A stretch of DNA of 64,000 nucleotides, taken from Stercorarius parasiticus (taxonomy: Eukaryota > Chordata > Aves > Charadriiformes > Stercorariidae). Each line of letters starts with the position of its first letter. Within the stretch, counting starts at the first letter, position 1. The stretch spans positions 1 through 64,000 of the forward strand of contig VWZL01004378.1 in NCBI GenBank assembly GCA_013396915.1, given 5' to 3'. Below the pieces are notes generated by a model. That model searched no databases. It saw only the letters and a program-made list of their open reading frames with translations, and was not told where the DNA came from. A program made the position numbers and the translations under genes. Below are positions 1-13,216 of the stretch, in pieces.

Positions 1-374
1 ATAAGAAGGCTCTGAGGAGACCTGGTAGTGGCCTACCAATATCTTAAGGGGGCCTACAAGAAAGCTGGTGAGGGACTTTTTAGGGTGTCGGGTAATGGTA
101 GAACTAGAGGGAATGGATTAAAACTAGAGATGGGTCGATTCAGACTGGACGTTAGAAAGAAGTTCTTCACCATGAGGGTGGTGAGACACTGGAACAGGTT
201 GCCCAGAGAAGTTGTGGAAGCCCCATCCCTGGAAGTTTTTAAGGCCAGGCTGGATGGGGCTCTGAGCAACCTGGTCTAGTGGGAGGTGTCCCTGCCCATG
301 GCAGGGGGGTTGGAACTAGGTGGTATTTAAGGTCCCTTCCAACCTGACAATTCTATGATTCTATGATTCTATGA
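1..374 (+). mobile_element. CR1 LINE, 3' end with ORF2 C-terminus (cut by window start)
   Basis: This is the 3' part of a chicken repeat 1 non-LTR retrotransposon, the dominant LINE of birds. The frame from base 1 reads the last part of ORF2 (endonuclease/reverse transcriptase polyprotein), with one in-frame TGA at 13-15 where related copies have an Arg codon. It is then open for 83 codons from 28 to the stop at 277-279, containing FFTMRVVRHWNRLPRE and ending [11 protein letters not shown], both hallmarks of the avian CR1 ORF2 C-terminus. A short 3' UTR follows, and the element ends in about three ATTCTATG units at 350-374, the normal CR1 tail. The 5' part lies outside the window, so full length cannot be judged. 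The visible TGA makes it a dead copy, though the last 83 codons are intact. Confidence 0.95.
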
Positions 375-3300
375 CTTCTTCAGCATCTGCAGTAGACCTT
401 TATATGGTTTTATTGACTTGTCAGAGCATTTCCTATCAAAAAATGTTGCGTTGCTTCCTTCACACTCACTTGAAAAGAGCATTCTAAAATTTCATAAAAT
501 TAGTTTAAGAAAATTGTTTTGAAATAGCAAACTTTTCTGTGTGAAAACATCCCGAAAGCCATCCATATCGATATCACCATTTTAAAACTTTCCAATTTCT
601 GTGTGTCCGCATAAAAAAACCCAGCATTTTTAATTTTCCTTTTTCTTGCAAATGGAAAGCAATAAAAATCATATTTTCTGCAGGAGGAACTTTCTGGTTT
701 GAATATTTTTTAAAACAACTCCTATGTGCAGTTTAAACAGAAATGTAGAACAGCAAAGACTGTTTTGAATCCTGACTTTGAAAGGGATAGACCTAACATT
801 AAAGCTTATTTAGCAACCCCAGGACAAGTCTGTGTTCACAGTAAAGGTGGGCTTGTGTCTTGCTCTCTCTGACTCATGCCTTTTGTTTATTTGCTTGCTT
901 TTTTAAAAATTTTTTTTTTTGTATTTTATAAAGGATTTCTTTCAGAACAAAGCCTCTTAACTTTCTGGGAAGCAGCAGCAGGAGGGTGCTCTGAAGAAAG
1001 GAGAGAGTCTAGGTAAGACCTGGTGCAAGCAGGGCCGCATCAGCTCTTGCTGTCCTCCCTGATGAGAAAGCTTGCACCTATGTATATACATACACACCAG
1101 CTCACACAGAGAGCTATTATCCAGGCTAGCAAGGACTGTGATTCTTAGTGGAAGTCCATGGAGGACAAGAAGTGCTTGTGAAGCAGCTCTTTATTTATGC
1201 TTAGTCAAAATCAGAGCAGCAAAAGCACTCACACATGCGGTGTTGAGGGCTTGGTTTCCACCTCTCTTCTCCTAGTATCTTTTCTGCTTCTGGAAAAAAT
1301 ATCACAGCTTCCTGCGCTGACTGCAATCACTTCTGTGTACTGAATCCCATCATTTGATGTTGAATTAACTGCTTCTTCTGTTGCCTACTCCACCAAAATA
1401 ACAGCACAGGCTTTCAGAGGACAAAAAGACATTAGGATCTCTTTTTCCAGCTCGGCCCCACAAATAGGTGAATGCTGGTGATAAGCTGCGATTTATGGTA
1501 AAGAAATGAATGGATATATACATTTAAGCCAGAAAATACAATCTTTTAAGACCCTTTGCATAATACAAGCCATAGATTTTTGTGAAGTGACTCATATGCT
1601 AAACTAATGACTTCTGGTGGCATTGAACCCCTGCTGTTAGAATGGCACCAAATACAATCAGAAGACCCCAAGTACTGGTCTCTAGGTAGGTTGTTCCAGT
1701 GGCATATTCTAAAGCAGATTGAAATCTTCCTTCTCTTTCTGAGAAATGTTTTTGGTTTACAGTTTAAAAAAAAGAGCTCTCGGGAAGGCATGAATTGGCC
1801 TTGCTTTATGTCTCTGTGCAAGTCTTGAAAGATGTCCATCTAGACCCGTTAAAAAGCTTAAATGGACAGCAGTGAATATGAGTTGTTTAGTTCTGTTGTG
1901 CTCCAAAAAAATAAAAGCATGGTTTCCTCAGCTTTTTTCCTTGATAAGAGCACATTATTAAAAAAGGCTATCTTCTTATTAAACATCTATTATTTTGGTC
2001 AGACTTTGCTTTATGTATTTACTTTCATTTTCATTCACACTTACTTTCAACAGTGTGACAAATGTCAGCATGACATGGAGACAGAGATTTGAAATAATTA
2101 AAGCTCCATACTCAAAAGGCTTGAGCAAGAAGAAATTTGGTGAATAAAATGCTAACTTCTTCCCTCTGCCCTTCTCCATCCTAACTGACCCCCATCCCAG
2201 GCCCATGAATTTCAAATGGCATAGCTCACAGATGCATGCCGAACCTGGAGTTAATTTTCTGGGAATGAAGTATAGCTTATATATACCCAGGACATGGAGT
2301 CTGAAACTCATTAGTTAGATCTTGTGTCAAAAATTATGGAAGAGAAAATAAGGTGGGGCAGGAGGGGTCACAGCATAGACTCGGTTGCCCTGAAGTCTAC
2401 ACTGGCTTTTGGGCCACTGAAGTTATGTCTACGCTGAAAGAGCAAGGAGAGCTCAGGCCATGTTTAGCTCTGGGATTCTGTATCTTCAGTGCACACCGAC
2501 AGTTGCAGCCCTGCTGTAAGGTGCTCTGCCCGATGCTGTGCTAATGCAGAGCTGGGTATATGCTGCTGGGCTGAGTTTTCTGCTTTCGGAGGCACTGAGT
2601 ATCCTCAGGCTCCTCTCTGCCGAGAGCTTAGCTCAAGTCCATCCCTGAGGGTGGTGAGTCTGGAGAGAGGCAGGAGACTTCTCACCCTAACCGCCAGGCT
2701 AAGAGAGATGGTGAAATAACCTCCACAGCTGCTCTCCACTAGCCAAGAAATCCTGTAGGTGATTTTTTTTGCTTTGGTTGTGTTAGGCTGCCTTGTGATA
2801 CCTGACCTCCGGCACAGCTGGGGATCTGCCTTTGCATCTTGAAAGCACCGTGCAAGCATTATATAATTAATTGTCACAAAACTCTTATGAGGGTGACGGA
2901 TTGTATATGAATTGTTCCCTACTAATCATAAAAGAGAGGAGGCTTTAAAGAACTAATGTCTTGTGCTTGTTGAGCTTTCTGTGTGAAACCTTTCTTATCA
3001 GTGCAGTATCTGTATCACTGCATTGCCAAAAAACTCCAGCCAAGAGCCGTGTCATGTTGTGCTAAGCTCGGCCTTGGCTAGTAGATTTTGTCAGCTTCTC
3101 CCAAAAGAGCTTTTAGCTTACAAAGAAAAGAGGGGTGAGGAGACAGAGGCAGAAAGCGAAGAAGTTAATATGCCTTAAGTAACACAGCTGGCTACCGGGA
3201 GGGCTGTGGGCTACCACAGGAGCTGCTTTATAGCAGACCATGAGCTTCTTCCAGGGCTGGTTACTGTCTCATTTATTGTTGCTGGTAAATTATAACAAAG

Positions 3301-6300
3301 ACATAAACAAGATCGCCAGCTTGCACCCTGAAAAAGCTAGACTTTTCCTCCAATGTCAACATGATACCCTGAGATATACCCTGCAGTCTTTAAACAGTAG
3401 TAGAATTGTGTATCATCCTTGAAAACAGGAAAAAACAATAGTGAAAATGCATTTTAAATATTTAAAAGCAAAATATTTTTAAAAGACAGAAAAAGACAAG
3501 GGAAAAAGGGCTTTTGGGTGTGGAGTGGTTGTTTTTTTTTCAATTGCAAATAATTGTTTTATGCAAAGTCATATAAATCTAATTTCAATGGCTAACAGAC
3601 TATTGTTACAATCTTTAATAATCCCTCAGAGCATCCCTGCTCAAACTCCATTTAGTGTTTTTGGTTTTGCATTACTGGTTCATCCTACGTACTATCACAG
3701 CACATATCATGCCCGCAATTTCAAGCCTTATTAAAATAATCATTTTTATCCAGAACGGAGAGCTGTTACTTACCACTGGAAATATATTATTAGCTCATCC
3801 GAACTAAATCGCTTGTTCCTCCCCAGTAAAAGTTAGATGCCTGTCAACATTTCAATATTACCTCTAACATTTTGAGACTCTGTAATTACAGAGAATTTTG
3901 TTGGTGGCTTGTTTTTGAGAAATAATAGGTGGAAAATTCTGTCTTGCCTTTTCTGTGTGGGATATGAGGTCCATAAAGGAAGGGGAAAATATATGACAAG
4001 AAAGGCAGGCATATTTCACATTCTAATTTATCCAGCAGAAAGATATTTTTTTTTTGTGAGACAGAAATATGGGTGAGGACCTCATATTAATCAGCTTAAT
4101 TTGGTGGAATTACAATGGATCTCAGATCTTTGAAACAGGAGCTGCAAAAGTCCTTTTGCCCCTGTAGTAATAAACAAATGTATGCCAGTCTCAATTTAAT
4201 GCACACGGAGATGTTATTCCAAAATGGACTACAACATGATTCAGGAAAAACATTTAAGAAAAAGGGGAAGAAAAAGGATTTCCGGTAGAAGATTATGCAG
4301 AAGATCCACAGTGGTGAGCAGGTATTTCTCAAGGTGAGGGTTAAGCTAACAAAAGTCATAGAGAAGGATGTGGCAGTCCAGTATGACCTCTACGATGGCT
4401 GAATTTATCAGGGCTTTCTGATAATGCTGCTTTTAATGGTTCCTTTTGTTTTATTTCTATCATCTTACTTTTTTTTATTATTCTTTTTCTCTTTTATTAT
4501 TATGTCTGACTTTACATTAGGAAAGTATTGCTCTGTAGTATGGGTTTGTTTCTCACTTGCAATAATTCGTGCCTCCCTTTGGTTTCTGCACAAGTGTGAC
4601 TGAAAAAGCTGCCAGAGGAAGCTTAAGATGGCAAGATAAGAAGAGAGATGCTGGGTTCTTCAGTCACAGCCATTTAATACACAGATGCAGTAGGGTATGT
4701 GCGCCGGGGTAATGCATAGCGCAGCAGTATGAGACATCTGCGTGGAGCACACGACCTCTGCAAGCCTCCTGCCCCTCTGGAGAGGTAGTAACTGGCCAAA
4801 TAGGAAACCCTACAATGTTTAAAATAACACTATATGCCCATACTTAGGCAGCCGAGTCCCACCCAAAGAGCCTTTACGAGATGGAAAAAGAACACTTCAT
4901 CAAATACAAAAGAGCGATAGAAAATACACGCAGCAAATAGCAAGTACATTTCAACATATTTACAGGTGAAATATGAAAGCACTAGGCCAGATGAATCTAA
5001 TCCGTGGTTGCTTCACTGTCATAAAACAGCCATAGATCAAGAAGACGAGGTTGTAGGGAAATCTTGCATAGAAAAGTTTGAGCATTTTAGCCATTGGCTT
5101 TAGCCCTGCAGCTTTCTATCATCAGCAATATTTCCTCCATGAAGCAAAATAGATAGCCTGCCCTCCATTTTTTAAGTTAGGGCAGAAAGTGGCAGGTGAA
5201 GATAGGTTTGTAAAGATAGTAATAACAAAACAATATGTAAAACAATGAAAAAGAGTGAGTAGGAAAATTACCCATAGTGGGATTGAAGTGTTTCTCTCAA
5301 ACTGGAGAACAGGAAGCAAAACTAAAGATAGCCGAGCTCTCGCTGGAACTCTCTCAGCCTGGAGGAGCACTAAAATGCAAGAGTCAGAAAACAGAGATAG
5401 AAACAATGGGGAAAGTACAATAGACTTTCAGGGAAGAAAGAAGCAGTTAAAGGGAATATTGGTTTCAATCAGAAAAAAAACCAACAAAACAAAACCAAAA
5501 CCACAAAACCAAACCACATCACCGATGATTTTAGGAACAATATGAGAACCAAAGTGACTGCAAGGAAAGCTGTAATTTGATGGCACGTGACCTGACTGGT
5601 CCATGAACTACTTGAGAAGAAAAAGGGTCTTGATAGAGTGGTGAGAAGAAAGTGAATGAGACAGAAAGCAGTGAAAAGGATTCACACAGGAAAGAACAGG
5701 AAGAAACCGAGTAATGCAGGAGACAAGTTCAGCCATTTTTTGTCTAGACAAAGGGACAGCAATAACTTGCAGCAAGACACAACACCTCCCTGGGTTCCAA
5801 TTTCTGTGACTGCATAACTTCACAATTACACCCTCAGTCGCGATTTCTTTACAAGTGGGAAAAAGGCATGGAAGGGAGGCTCTTTACAGCTCCGGGCTTC
5901 CTGTGCACCTCGGAATAAAGCACCATACTGACATCAGCAAAGTAACATTCAAAGTATATAACAAACATGACTATAACCTACCACTGAGATGCCTGCCTAC
6001 CTCACCACCCACGCAAAGAACATACACGCCATTTGAAAAGAAATTCCCCCGATAATTGCAGCTTCTCTTCCAACAGACAAAGAATATATCTGTTTGCTGA
6101 TTAAAAGACTTTTAAAAAATCTCAACAAAGACTTTGTTTGTTTTAAATATTTGCACAGGGGTCTCTAAGGACCAAAAATACTCCCCCCTCCCCAAAAAAA
6201 GAACTAGCCCAGCACGGCATGGTGACAGAAATGACAGAACAGCAAAGCATCATGTCAGGGAGATGGAAGGTTTCAAAAGGAAAAACATAAAGGTGCCTCC

Positions 6301-9300
6301 AGGTTTATCCAAGTCTATTTTTTTCTTTGAGAATTGTAATTACTCAACAGTACAAGATTTCTTCTTGAATGTCTGCAGGGGGTTTTGAGTTTTGGTTTTT
6401 TTCCTTTCCCTTCTTGACAGCACCTCCCGCTGACATCAGACCAACAGTCATTACACCTTCCTAGTAATGTCAATGAAAAACTTAACAGATATATTTTTGC
6501 ATTGTATAGCTCATCTGGATTTGAACAGAGAAATCCGCAGCCACCAGAAAGCTCAAGGACGTCACAATGATTATGCAATCTCCTGTTCCATTAAAAGAAC
6601 TGTTTATCTTCAGAAAGGTATACAATAGAGGAGGAAAGCGTATAATTTAGTCATTCAGCAGACAAAAAGTCAAACAGTAGAGAGCTTGTGGCCAGATGCT
6701 GATCTTTCTTGCATTTAGGATATTCTGGAATTGGGGCACGTTTGTTGCCCGTCATACTGGTGTGAGAAAATTGGGCCCCATACTTGGGTGAGAAAGAAGC
6801 TCACTAAACAAGCCATTAAAAAAACCCCATTAAAATCACAGAAATTATTTTTAATGTCTTTGGTGGGGTTTAGTTCAAGTTCTTTCAGACCCTTCTGACA
6901 TGCAGGGGGTCCCTTGTTCAACGCTTACTGAGGATGTTGCATGATGGCCTCTCACCATAACTCTCTTGATATCAAAAAGGCAAAACTTTTCTTTTTTCAG
7001 TGTCTTTCTCACGTCTGCGTTATGGTTTATGCTTTATGATTTGACATCGCAGATACAGATTATGGCGTGTAATAAAGGTGAGACCTCTAAGAAAAATAGG
7101 GCTAGGAATCACTTTTTGATTTCAAATGTTGGTTTCCCTATAGAACGAGATATAGAGAGACATGTGTGTATACAGCACTATCCGCCTAACAGGATTATTC
7201 CGAGTAAATAGCCTATCATCTACACTTTAAGAAGATCTTATGAAAAACAAAACCCACAAAAAAAGGAAAAACAACTGTGAAGATTAGCAGAGAATTAAAA
7301 ATATCCATTTGCTCCATGTCCTCTTCATTTGATGTTATCTTCTTATGTATCAGTGTGAGACAAACCTGCACAAGATCCCCAGAGCTAAACACTCCTGATT
7401 TCTCCAGGTAGCTTAAAATGATATAAAACCTTTAGAATCTGGCTTCTGCATTTTATTTTAGCACCGCTGGATACAGCATCCAGCTGATGTAAGTCAGGAT
7501 TAAAATTAGGTGGAGCTACGTACAGTTCCATCAGGGGATGCTCTAACCCAGAAAGTTTAAGAAGTAGTTTTCAAAATAACAGTTCCCAAGGGCAACATGG
7601 TATATTCAGCAGTTCTGGGAACTGAGTAATTCTCAGAGAGGAGTTCCTCTAGAAATCTGCGGTACCAGAAGCGTAAACTAGAGTCATGACATATCACCTA
7701 ACAAGCACAACGTCACAGATTTCATCTTGACCTCTCATTTCTCTCACTGCTGAGGTGATAGAAAAGAGAAAGGATTCACCTAGGAGTAGCCAGCTATCTG
7801 ATCTTTTGTTATGCACCCCCTTTTCTCCTGACACTGTCCAATAATTTAATTCTTAAGCAACATATTTTCTAATTCAGGACCAAAATAATTGTTAAATGAT
7901 TAATTTGTTAATTTAAAAATATTCAAAATCTTCAAAGCTGAAACCAGTAGATTGTAGTTTTGCTAAAATCAGTGATGTGAATTGGTGTCAGTTTTTGTGA
8001 GGTACCTCAATAATGCAGTCATCTCCAGTGAACATGTGTCAGCAGACAACTGTATCCACTGAACAAAATGGGTGTATCAGTAGTGTTAATCCACAGAACG
8101 CGGCTCCAGTAACATGTTTTTGTGATAAAGGAATTAACCATCCACCCTCCTAAGCTCTTTGTGACTCTCACTTCCTTTTCTTATTGTGACTTTTACACAC
8201 TGATGAGCTCACAGATGCTATAATTGCCTCTGTAAAGATTGACCTATAGTAATATTGTGCAAGCATCTACAACCTTCATAGTGGAATCAGCACATATACG
8301 TATAGACGGGGAAGAAGGTGGCTGTTTCTCAAAGGCTTGTGGTCTAAATGGACACAAAAGTAGATACAAAAAGAAGGAAAGTGGAGAATAATGATTATAG
8401 CTGGTTGTAGTCACCACTCAGCCTTTGTCAAGGAGAACCTGATGGACAGAATAGGTCATGTTCATCCCTGATACAGCTTCACTAGTTTTGCAATGTTAGA
8501 GATATTTATACTGGGGAATAATTTCACTTGTATCACTTACACATTCATATATCATTGCCTGACAGGCTTTCAAAGCTTTATTAATCAGTGTTTCATGCAA
8601 ATGGTTAAAAGCAGTGAAGCTGGAATTATGTGATTGTTGTCATAAAGTGAACAGTATATTGCATCTTGTTTATCCATCTGCTATAATTGCACTATGGGAA
8701 TTGAGTTGCTTATAATAAATGCAATGACATAAGTAGTACTAGCACATGCAGAGGGTACATGTCAATACATACTGCTAATTTCCACATTTTTTCTTCATAT
8801 TAGACAATGCTAAAGGTTTCTACATGGCACATCTGAGTGCCTGTGGCCTTCCTACCACTGCAGAGATTCTCTGCTGCCTGGATCTGCCAGCAATGAGCAC
8901 CTTAACCCCTAAGGTGGAGAAACAAAGTCAAGTAAGGTGTTTATGCCCTACTTCGCTGCCTATTTGGATAAGATTTGAATTGTATGCTGTTGTCCCAGCT
9001 GACTGTCATCCTCTTGAGTTGTTACATTTATGAAGCTGACTTACACAGTGAAGGAGAGGTAATAGAGGACATAGATTCCAATTAAGAAAGCAAAGACAAC
9101 TTGGGCTAGCCTCCTGGCTCTGCCACACTCTTTCTCTGTGGCTCAGTCCTGTCCTGGATACATCTGTGTGACCATGGAAAGTGAGCCTGAATCCAGTCTC
9201 AAGCTTAAACTCGCTTCCTGTTCAAACTGTGTGGATGACAGGTTAAATTCTGGGGTTTTGGTGAGCTCCAGGGCATGGTTTGCTACACTTGCTCTCCTCT

Positions 9301-10114
9301 GCCTCTGCACACAAAAGGCCTCCCTTCATGTGAGCTCAGTGAAATCTCTGTGGCACTGTTTCACACTTTCTACCTGAACCTCAACGGATTCAACATACGT
9401 CTAAGAGCAGATAGTTGGACTGGTTGAGATTTTTCCCCCCTTCATGGGAACCTAGAGGGACTTCTTTACTCTAGCTTAAATCCTGGGCATAAAAACTCTC
9501 AGCAGCAAGTTTGATTTTTTTCCCTTACCCTGGAATTCACAACATTATCCAAGTATAGATAATTATCCTTAGAAGAAGCAAAAAACAACCCCTGAGAGTC
9601 AGAAAAAAAAGTGCATGGAGTAGGATTTTTTATTTTGGCTTAGTTTTGATAGTAGTTGCTCAAAATCACTAACGAATATATTTTTTTTTAACGAATGCAA
9701 AATACATTGATTGCGAAAGCACCTCTGAATATCCACCCCTCTACATAGCTACATTATGTTAATATTCTCATGTTGTCAGCAGACCTTTACCAAGTCAGAG
9801 GGATTCATTAACTCCAGTGTAATCTGCAATCCAGACTGGCAGAAAGCAGAGGATTCCTATACCTCAAGCTGGCTCAAGTCAGAAGTAAGATGAGTGTGTC
9901 TGACTCAGGCCTACACATTACGGTATAATCAGCTATCCCTCGTGGAGTTAAAATCACTTTGCTTTGAAAAGACAGTGGTAGGTCTACATGGAATTGTTTC
10001 ATTCTGATGCAAATGCATCCACTTCCTAGAGGAAATAAACATTTTTAGTCAGTAAGTATGAGATAAATGGATCTCCTACTGAGGGGTGAGTTTACTTTGT
10101 TTGATTTCCTGTTT
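375..10114. other. Intergenic 5' flank, no gene seen
   Basis: AT-rich, CpG-poor noncoding DNA. Open frames here are short (under about 115 codons), lie on both strands, and show no recognisable domain. It contains small simple-sequence patches: a T-run at about 899-922, a TTATT/TTTTATT pyrimidine-rich patch at about 4440-4505, and an A-rich tract at 5471-5518. A small CpG cluster lies at about 4700-4756. A stretch near 7465-7520 loosely resembles old amniote interspersed repeats, but too weakly to call. In mammals the neighbourhood of CNTNAP5 is gene-poor, which is consistent with this emptiness. Confidence 0.7.
5471..5518. repeat. A-rich simple repeat (AAACC-type)
   Basis: Run of A with interspersed CC and CAA units. 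Similar AACC-type patches recur at 52896-52942 and 57588-57629 in the intron. It inflates a chance plus-strand ORF at 5255-5545. Confidence 0.8.
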
Positions 10115-10211
10115 TACACATATTTCTGTGTGTGTATATCTGCCTGCGTATACATATGTACATATATATGCGTGTATATATATCTGTGTATACAACTTAA
10201 CATATATATAT
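10115..10211. repeat. TG/TA-rich microsatellite cluster
   Basis: Imperfect (TG)n and (TA)n runs alternate over about 100 bases, including several ATATATAT blocks. The sequence is alternating purine-pyrimidine. Confidence 0.85.
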
Positions 10212-13097
10212 GGGGATTTTCATAGTTTAGTCCAGACTAACTTCCAGCCCAGCCCTCAGCAAGGACTTTCTCCAGGATGAGCTCAGAGATACTGTGGTTA
10301 ACTCTATTAATCCCATTTTCTGTTCTATGTCATTCAACGTCCACATCAAAAAATATGCCAGCAGCAGCATTAGAAAGGCAGGCTGGGTTAAAAACATGGG
10401 CCCAGGACTCTGAATCTCCTGTGCCTACGCTGAGAAGTGAGCAACACAGGAATGCTCAGGAGCCGCTCATTCCTGCAGGATTAAACCTAGAAATCCTGAT
10501 GGTTTGTGAGAGAAGGTATATTAATTTCTTCCTCTTTTTCAGGGGAGTCTCGCCTGCCATTATTCTCAGTTGACTCCTTCTGTATAATTGCAGCAAGGTT
10601 AAAAATGACCTAATGATTGCATTAGTTTCCACACAACTTCCCTCTTTTCACTCCTCTCCGACCTCTGCCTATAGCAGAGATTAGTGAAGGACAGGCAGAA
10701 AAGTGAAAAGAATGCCGGAATGTAGGTTGTCATACCCAGCCCAGCTGTTGCTAATAATAATTTTCTGAGTGCTAGCACTGGATGAGCCATTTGTCACGAA
10801 TGATTTATTTGATGAAATTAGCTCTCTTTTTCACTCCTTCCAAACTTTCTCTGCAAAATGATGGAGACATTCGAAGTTGTTCGTTATGTTTATAGGCCCA
10901 GGTGATTGTTTCTCTCCTCAAGCATGAGACTATGGATTAGTGGTGCTCTGAGGTGCAAATGTTCAATAGAGACTAATGATTTGGGATGCCTCTCCTTTTA
11001 ACTGTCCTGTTTGGTCAGACGGATCATGGCACTGATATTCAGCAGGTAAAGGCCCAAATCATTCTGAAAAATTGCCCCTTAAGGGATACCTTGGTTGTTC
11101 ATGCAAAATCACTAATTGCTTCTGAAAATTTATCCCAGTGTCTATTCATTATGTGTCATTCCTCACATCAGTGACGTGGCAGATATTATAATTTGAGGAC
11201 TGAATGACTGAATTTCTGCAAAATGGAGTCTTGATAACCCACTAATGAATGACATATAAAGCTGACTTCTTTATGTATGGAAATAGACATTCATACAGAT
11301 AACATTGTCTCCTTTCTGACTCTGTGGTCTGAACTGCAATGTCTATAGAATAGAGGTTTTTGCTAAAATGCCTCCCCACCTTCTGTCATTTTTTTTTTCT
11401 CTAGTTTGCCTTGAGGTTTCTAAGTACTGTAAGGCAGACTCTGGGCTTGGACCTCAGCTGGGACTCAATAGTTCTTATTACTGTATGTTCCCATTAGTTA
11501 GCCAGCTGTTCTCCAAGGATTGCATCCACCCTGTGACACCTAACTGTCCAGGGACCTTTTAGGGGTTTCTTCATTCTAATTTGCGTGGCTTTAAAACAGG
11601 AGGAAAAAATTGCATTATTCAGTTCGCCTATGAGTTCTCTCTCCAGGGATGATTGTGGTTGATTAGATCACAGGAATGAGTTTTGTGTTTATGTCAATAC
11701 CTCATGAAATACATCCTTCCATTGGACACTGGTGGACAGCTGATTCTGGGACAACAAATGTGCCAGGACGACACTGCATTTTAGTAAAACTACAATATTG
11801 CCCGGGGAGAACTGTGGCTGGCCCAACTGGAGCTGACCACTGTGTTTGGTGGGGAACCAGCACAGAGAGCAGACCATGGATGGTGTCCTCTGTGACCTCT
11901 GTGACTCTGTCCTGAACTGGAACATACACTGTCACTGGGATTACACCACAGAGGCATGTGTCCCATATAAGGCCTATTGAAGTCCCTAGGTAATTTGTAA
12001 CCATAGCCATTTGTACTATTATTTAGTCGGGTTATTGATCTTTTAAGTCGGGTAGCTGTATCTGGCCATGATTGACACAAGCATCTTCATAGGCAGAGAA
12101 GACAAGGTAGTGAAAGCCATAATACCAGCAGACAGTGGTAAAATAATATAGGGAAAGGCGAGGGGGAGGAAGAGGTGATTTTAGTTCTTTGTCTTCCAAT
12201 AATCACCACACAGCTTGACATCTGATTTCTTTTACCCTAATCTCAGCATGCATCTCAAAAATGCTACTGGCCATCAGATTATCCTAGCAGATCATTAAAT
12301 TTTCTTATCCTCTGGACTTATGTATGCTGTGGAACTATCCAAGGATAATGAACAGCCTGCTGTTGCACTCACCTGGTTGGGGTCGATGTGTTTCATGAAA
12401 GCTCCCCACATATTCTCTCTAATGAATGAGTCCTTTCTTTTTATAGGGGAGAACTCTAAGGGAAAAAGAGGGTTTTTTTTTTTGACGTGACCTTTAGGTT
12501 TTTTTTTTTTTATCAGAAACATGATATTCTTCAGACAAATTCTTAGTTATCAACAGGAAACAGCAATATGTGATCCAAAAGCCATGTACAATGAAGTTTG
12601 TGGTGGAATGTGCTCTTCGAAATTCATATACATAATGCTATACTTGTTCCCTTGATGCTATATGATTGGGGTCAGACATAAAGCTTCCAGCTGCAATTAC
12701 CCAAACAGCTGGATTGATTGAGTTCATGGGCTAAACTGTTATTGCTTCTAGTGGCAAACTCAACATGGGTTAAAGCAGTACTAACGCTGTTTACTGACTC
12801 TAGGAAAACAAACAAGTGTATCTGATCACAGATAAACTTACCTCCTCAGACAAACACTTAAATAAAGAAGCTTTTTTCTTCAAAAATGTGTACCTTTATT
12901 TCCCTTGTGGCAGCCAGCTTTCCTGCCCTTCCTTATGTTTTCACGTCCTTCTGTTGCTCTCCTATTCATATGCTGTCATCTAATTCCCACAAATGGTTCC
13001 TTCTGCTCGAATAACAAGGCTCCAGACTGGCAGAACAAACCTGGGTAGGATGTCAGGGCTGAAAACTTGAACGCTGAATTTCAGCAATTTGTCACTT
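10212..13097. other. Intergenic, no confident gene
   Basis: Noncoding by appearance except for the unexplained multi-frame open stretch at 11689-12080, listed separately. Two T-runs at 12473-12483 and 12499-12511 are simple sequence. No promoter, tRNA or known repeat was recognised by eye. Confidence 0.6.
11689..12080 (-). other. Unidentified stretch open in several frames; possible decayed coding fossil
   Basis: On the minus strand, frames of 78 codons (11689-11925), 102 codons (11702-12010) and 96 codons (11790-12080) overlap, and a 79-codon plus-strand frame covers the same DNA. The stretch is more GC-rich than its surroundings and retains several CpGs, for example near 11768, 11800, 12028 and 12048. 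The 102-codon frame has four to five Cys in its last third. I recognise no domain. It may be an old transposable-element or endogenous-virus coding fragment with frameshifts, or simply a GC-richer patch with few stops. No start codon, splice site or promoter supports a live gene. Confidence 0.2.
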
Positions 13098-13216
13098 GCA
13101 CTGTAAAGCCAGTCAGATAGGAACACGAGCAGCATTAGACCAATAGCTGTTCCTATCTGACTGGCTTTACAGTGCGAGTCTGGTCTTGCTACTGGTCTAA
13201 CGCTGCTCGTGTTCCT
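13098..13216. repeat. Chained inverted repeats in A-B-A'-B' order
   Basis: Arm A at 13098-13125 is a perfect 28-base reverse complement of A' at 13148-13175. Arm B at 13119-13146, which shares seven bases with A, matches the reverse complement of B' at 13189-13216 at 26 of 28 positions. The arms interleave, so both hairpins cannot form as simple nested stems. B-like sequence echoes again just downstream, in a partly matching TACGCTGCTTGTGTCCT stretch near 13237-13253 and a GAGCAGCATTA stretch near 13254-13264. The pattern fits repeated template switching during replication, or an assembly join error. A 97-codon minus-strand frame (12980-13273) runs through it and is not considered a gene. Confidence 0.9.
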
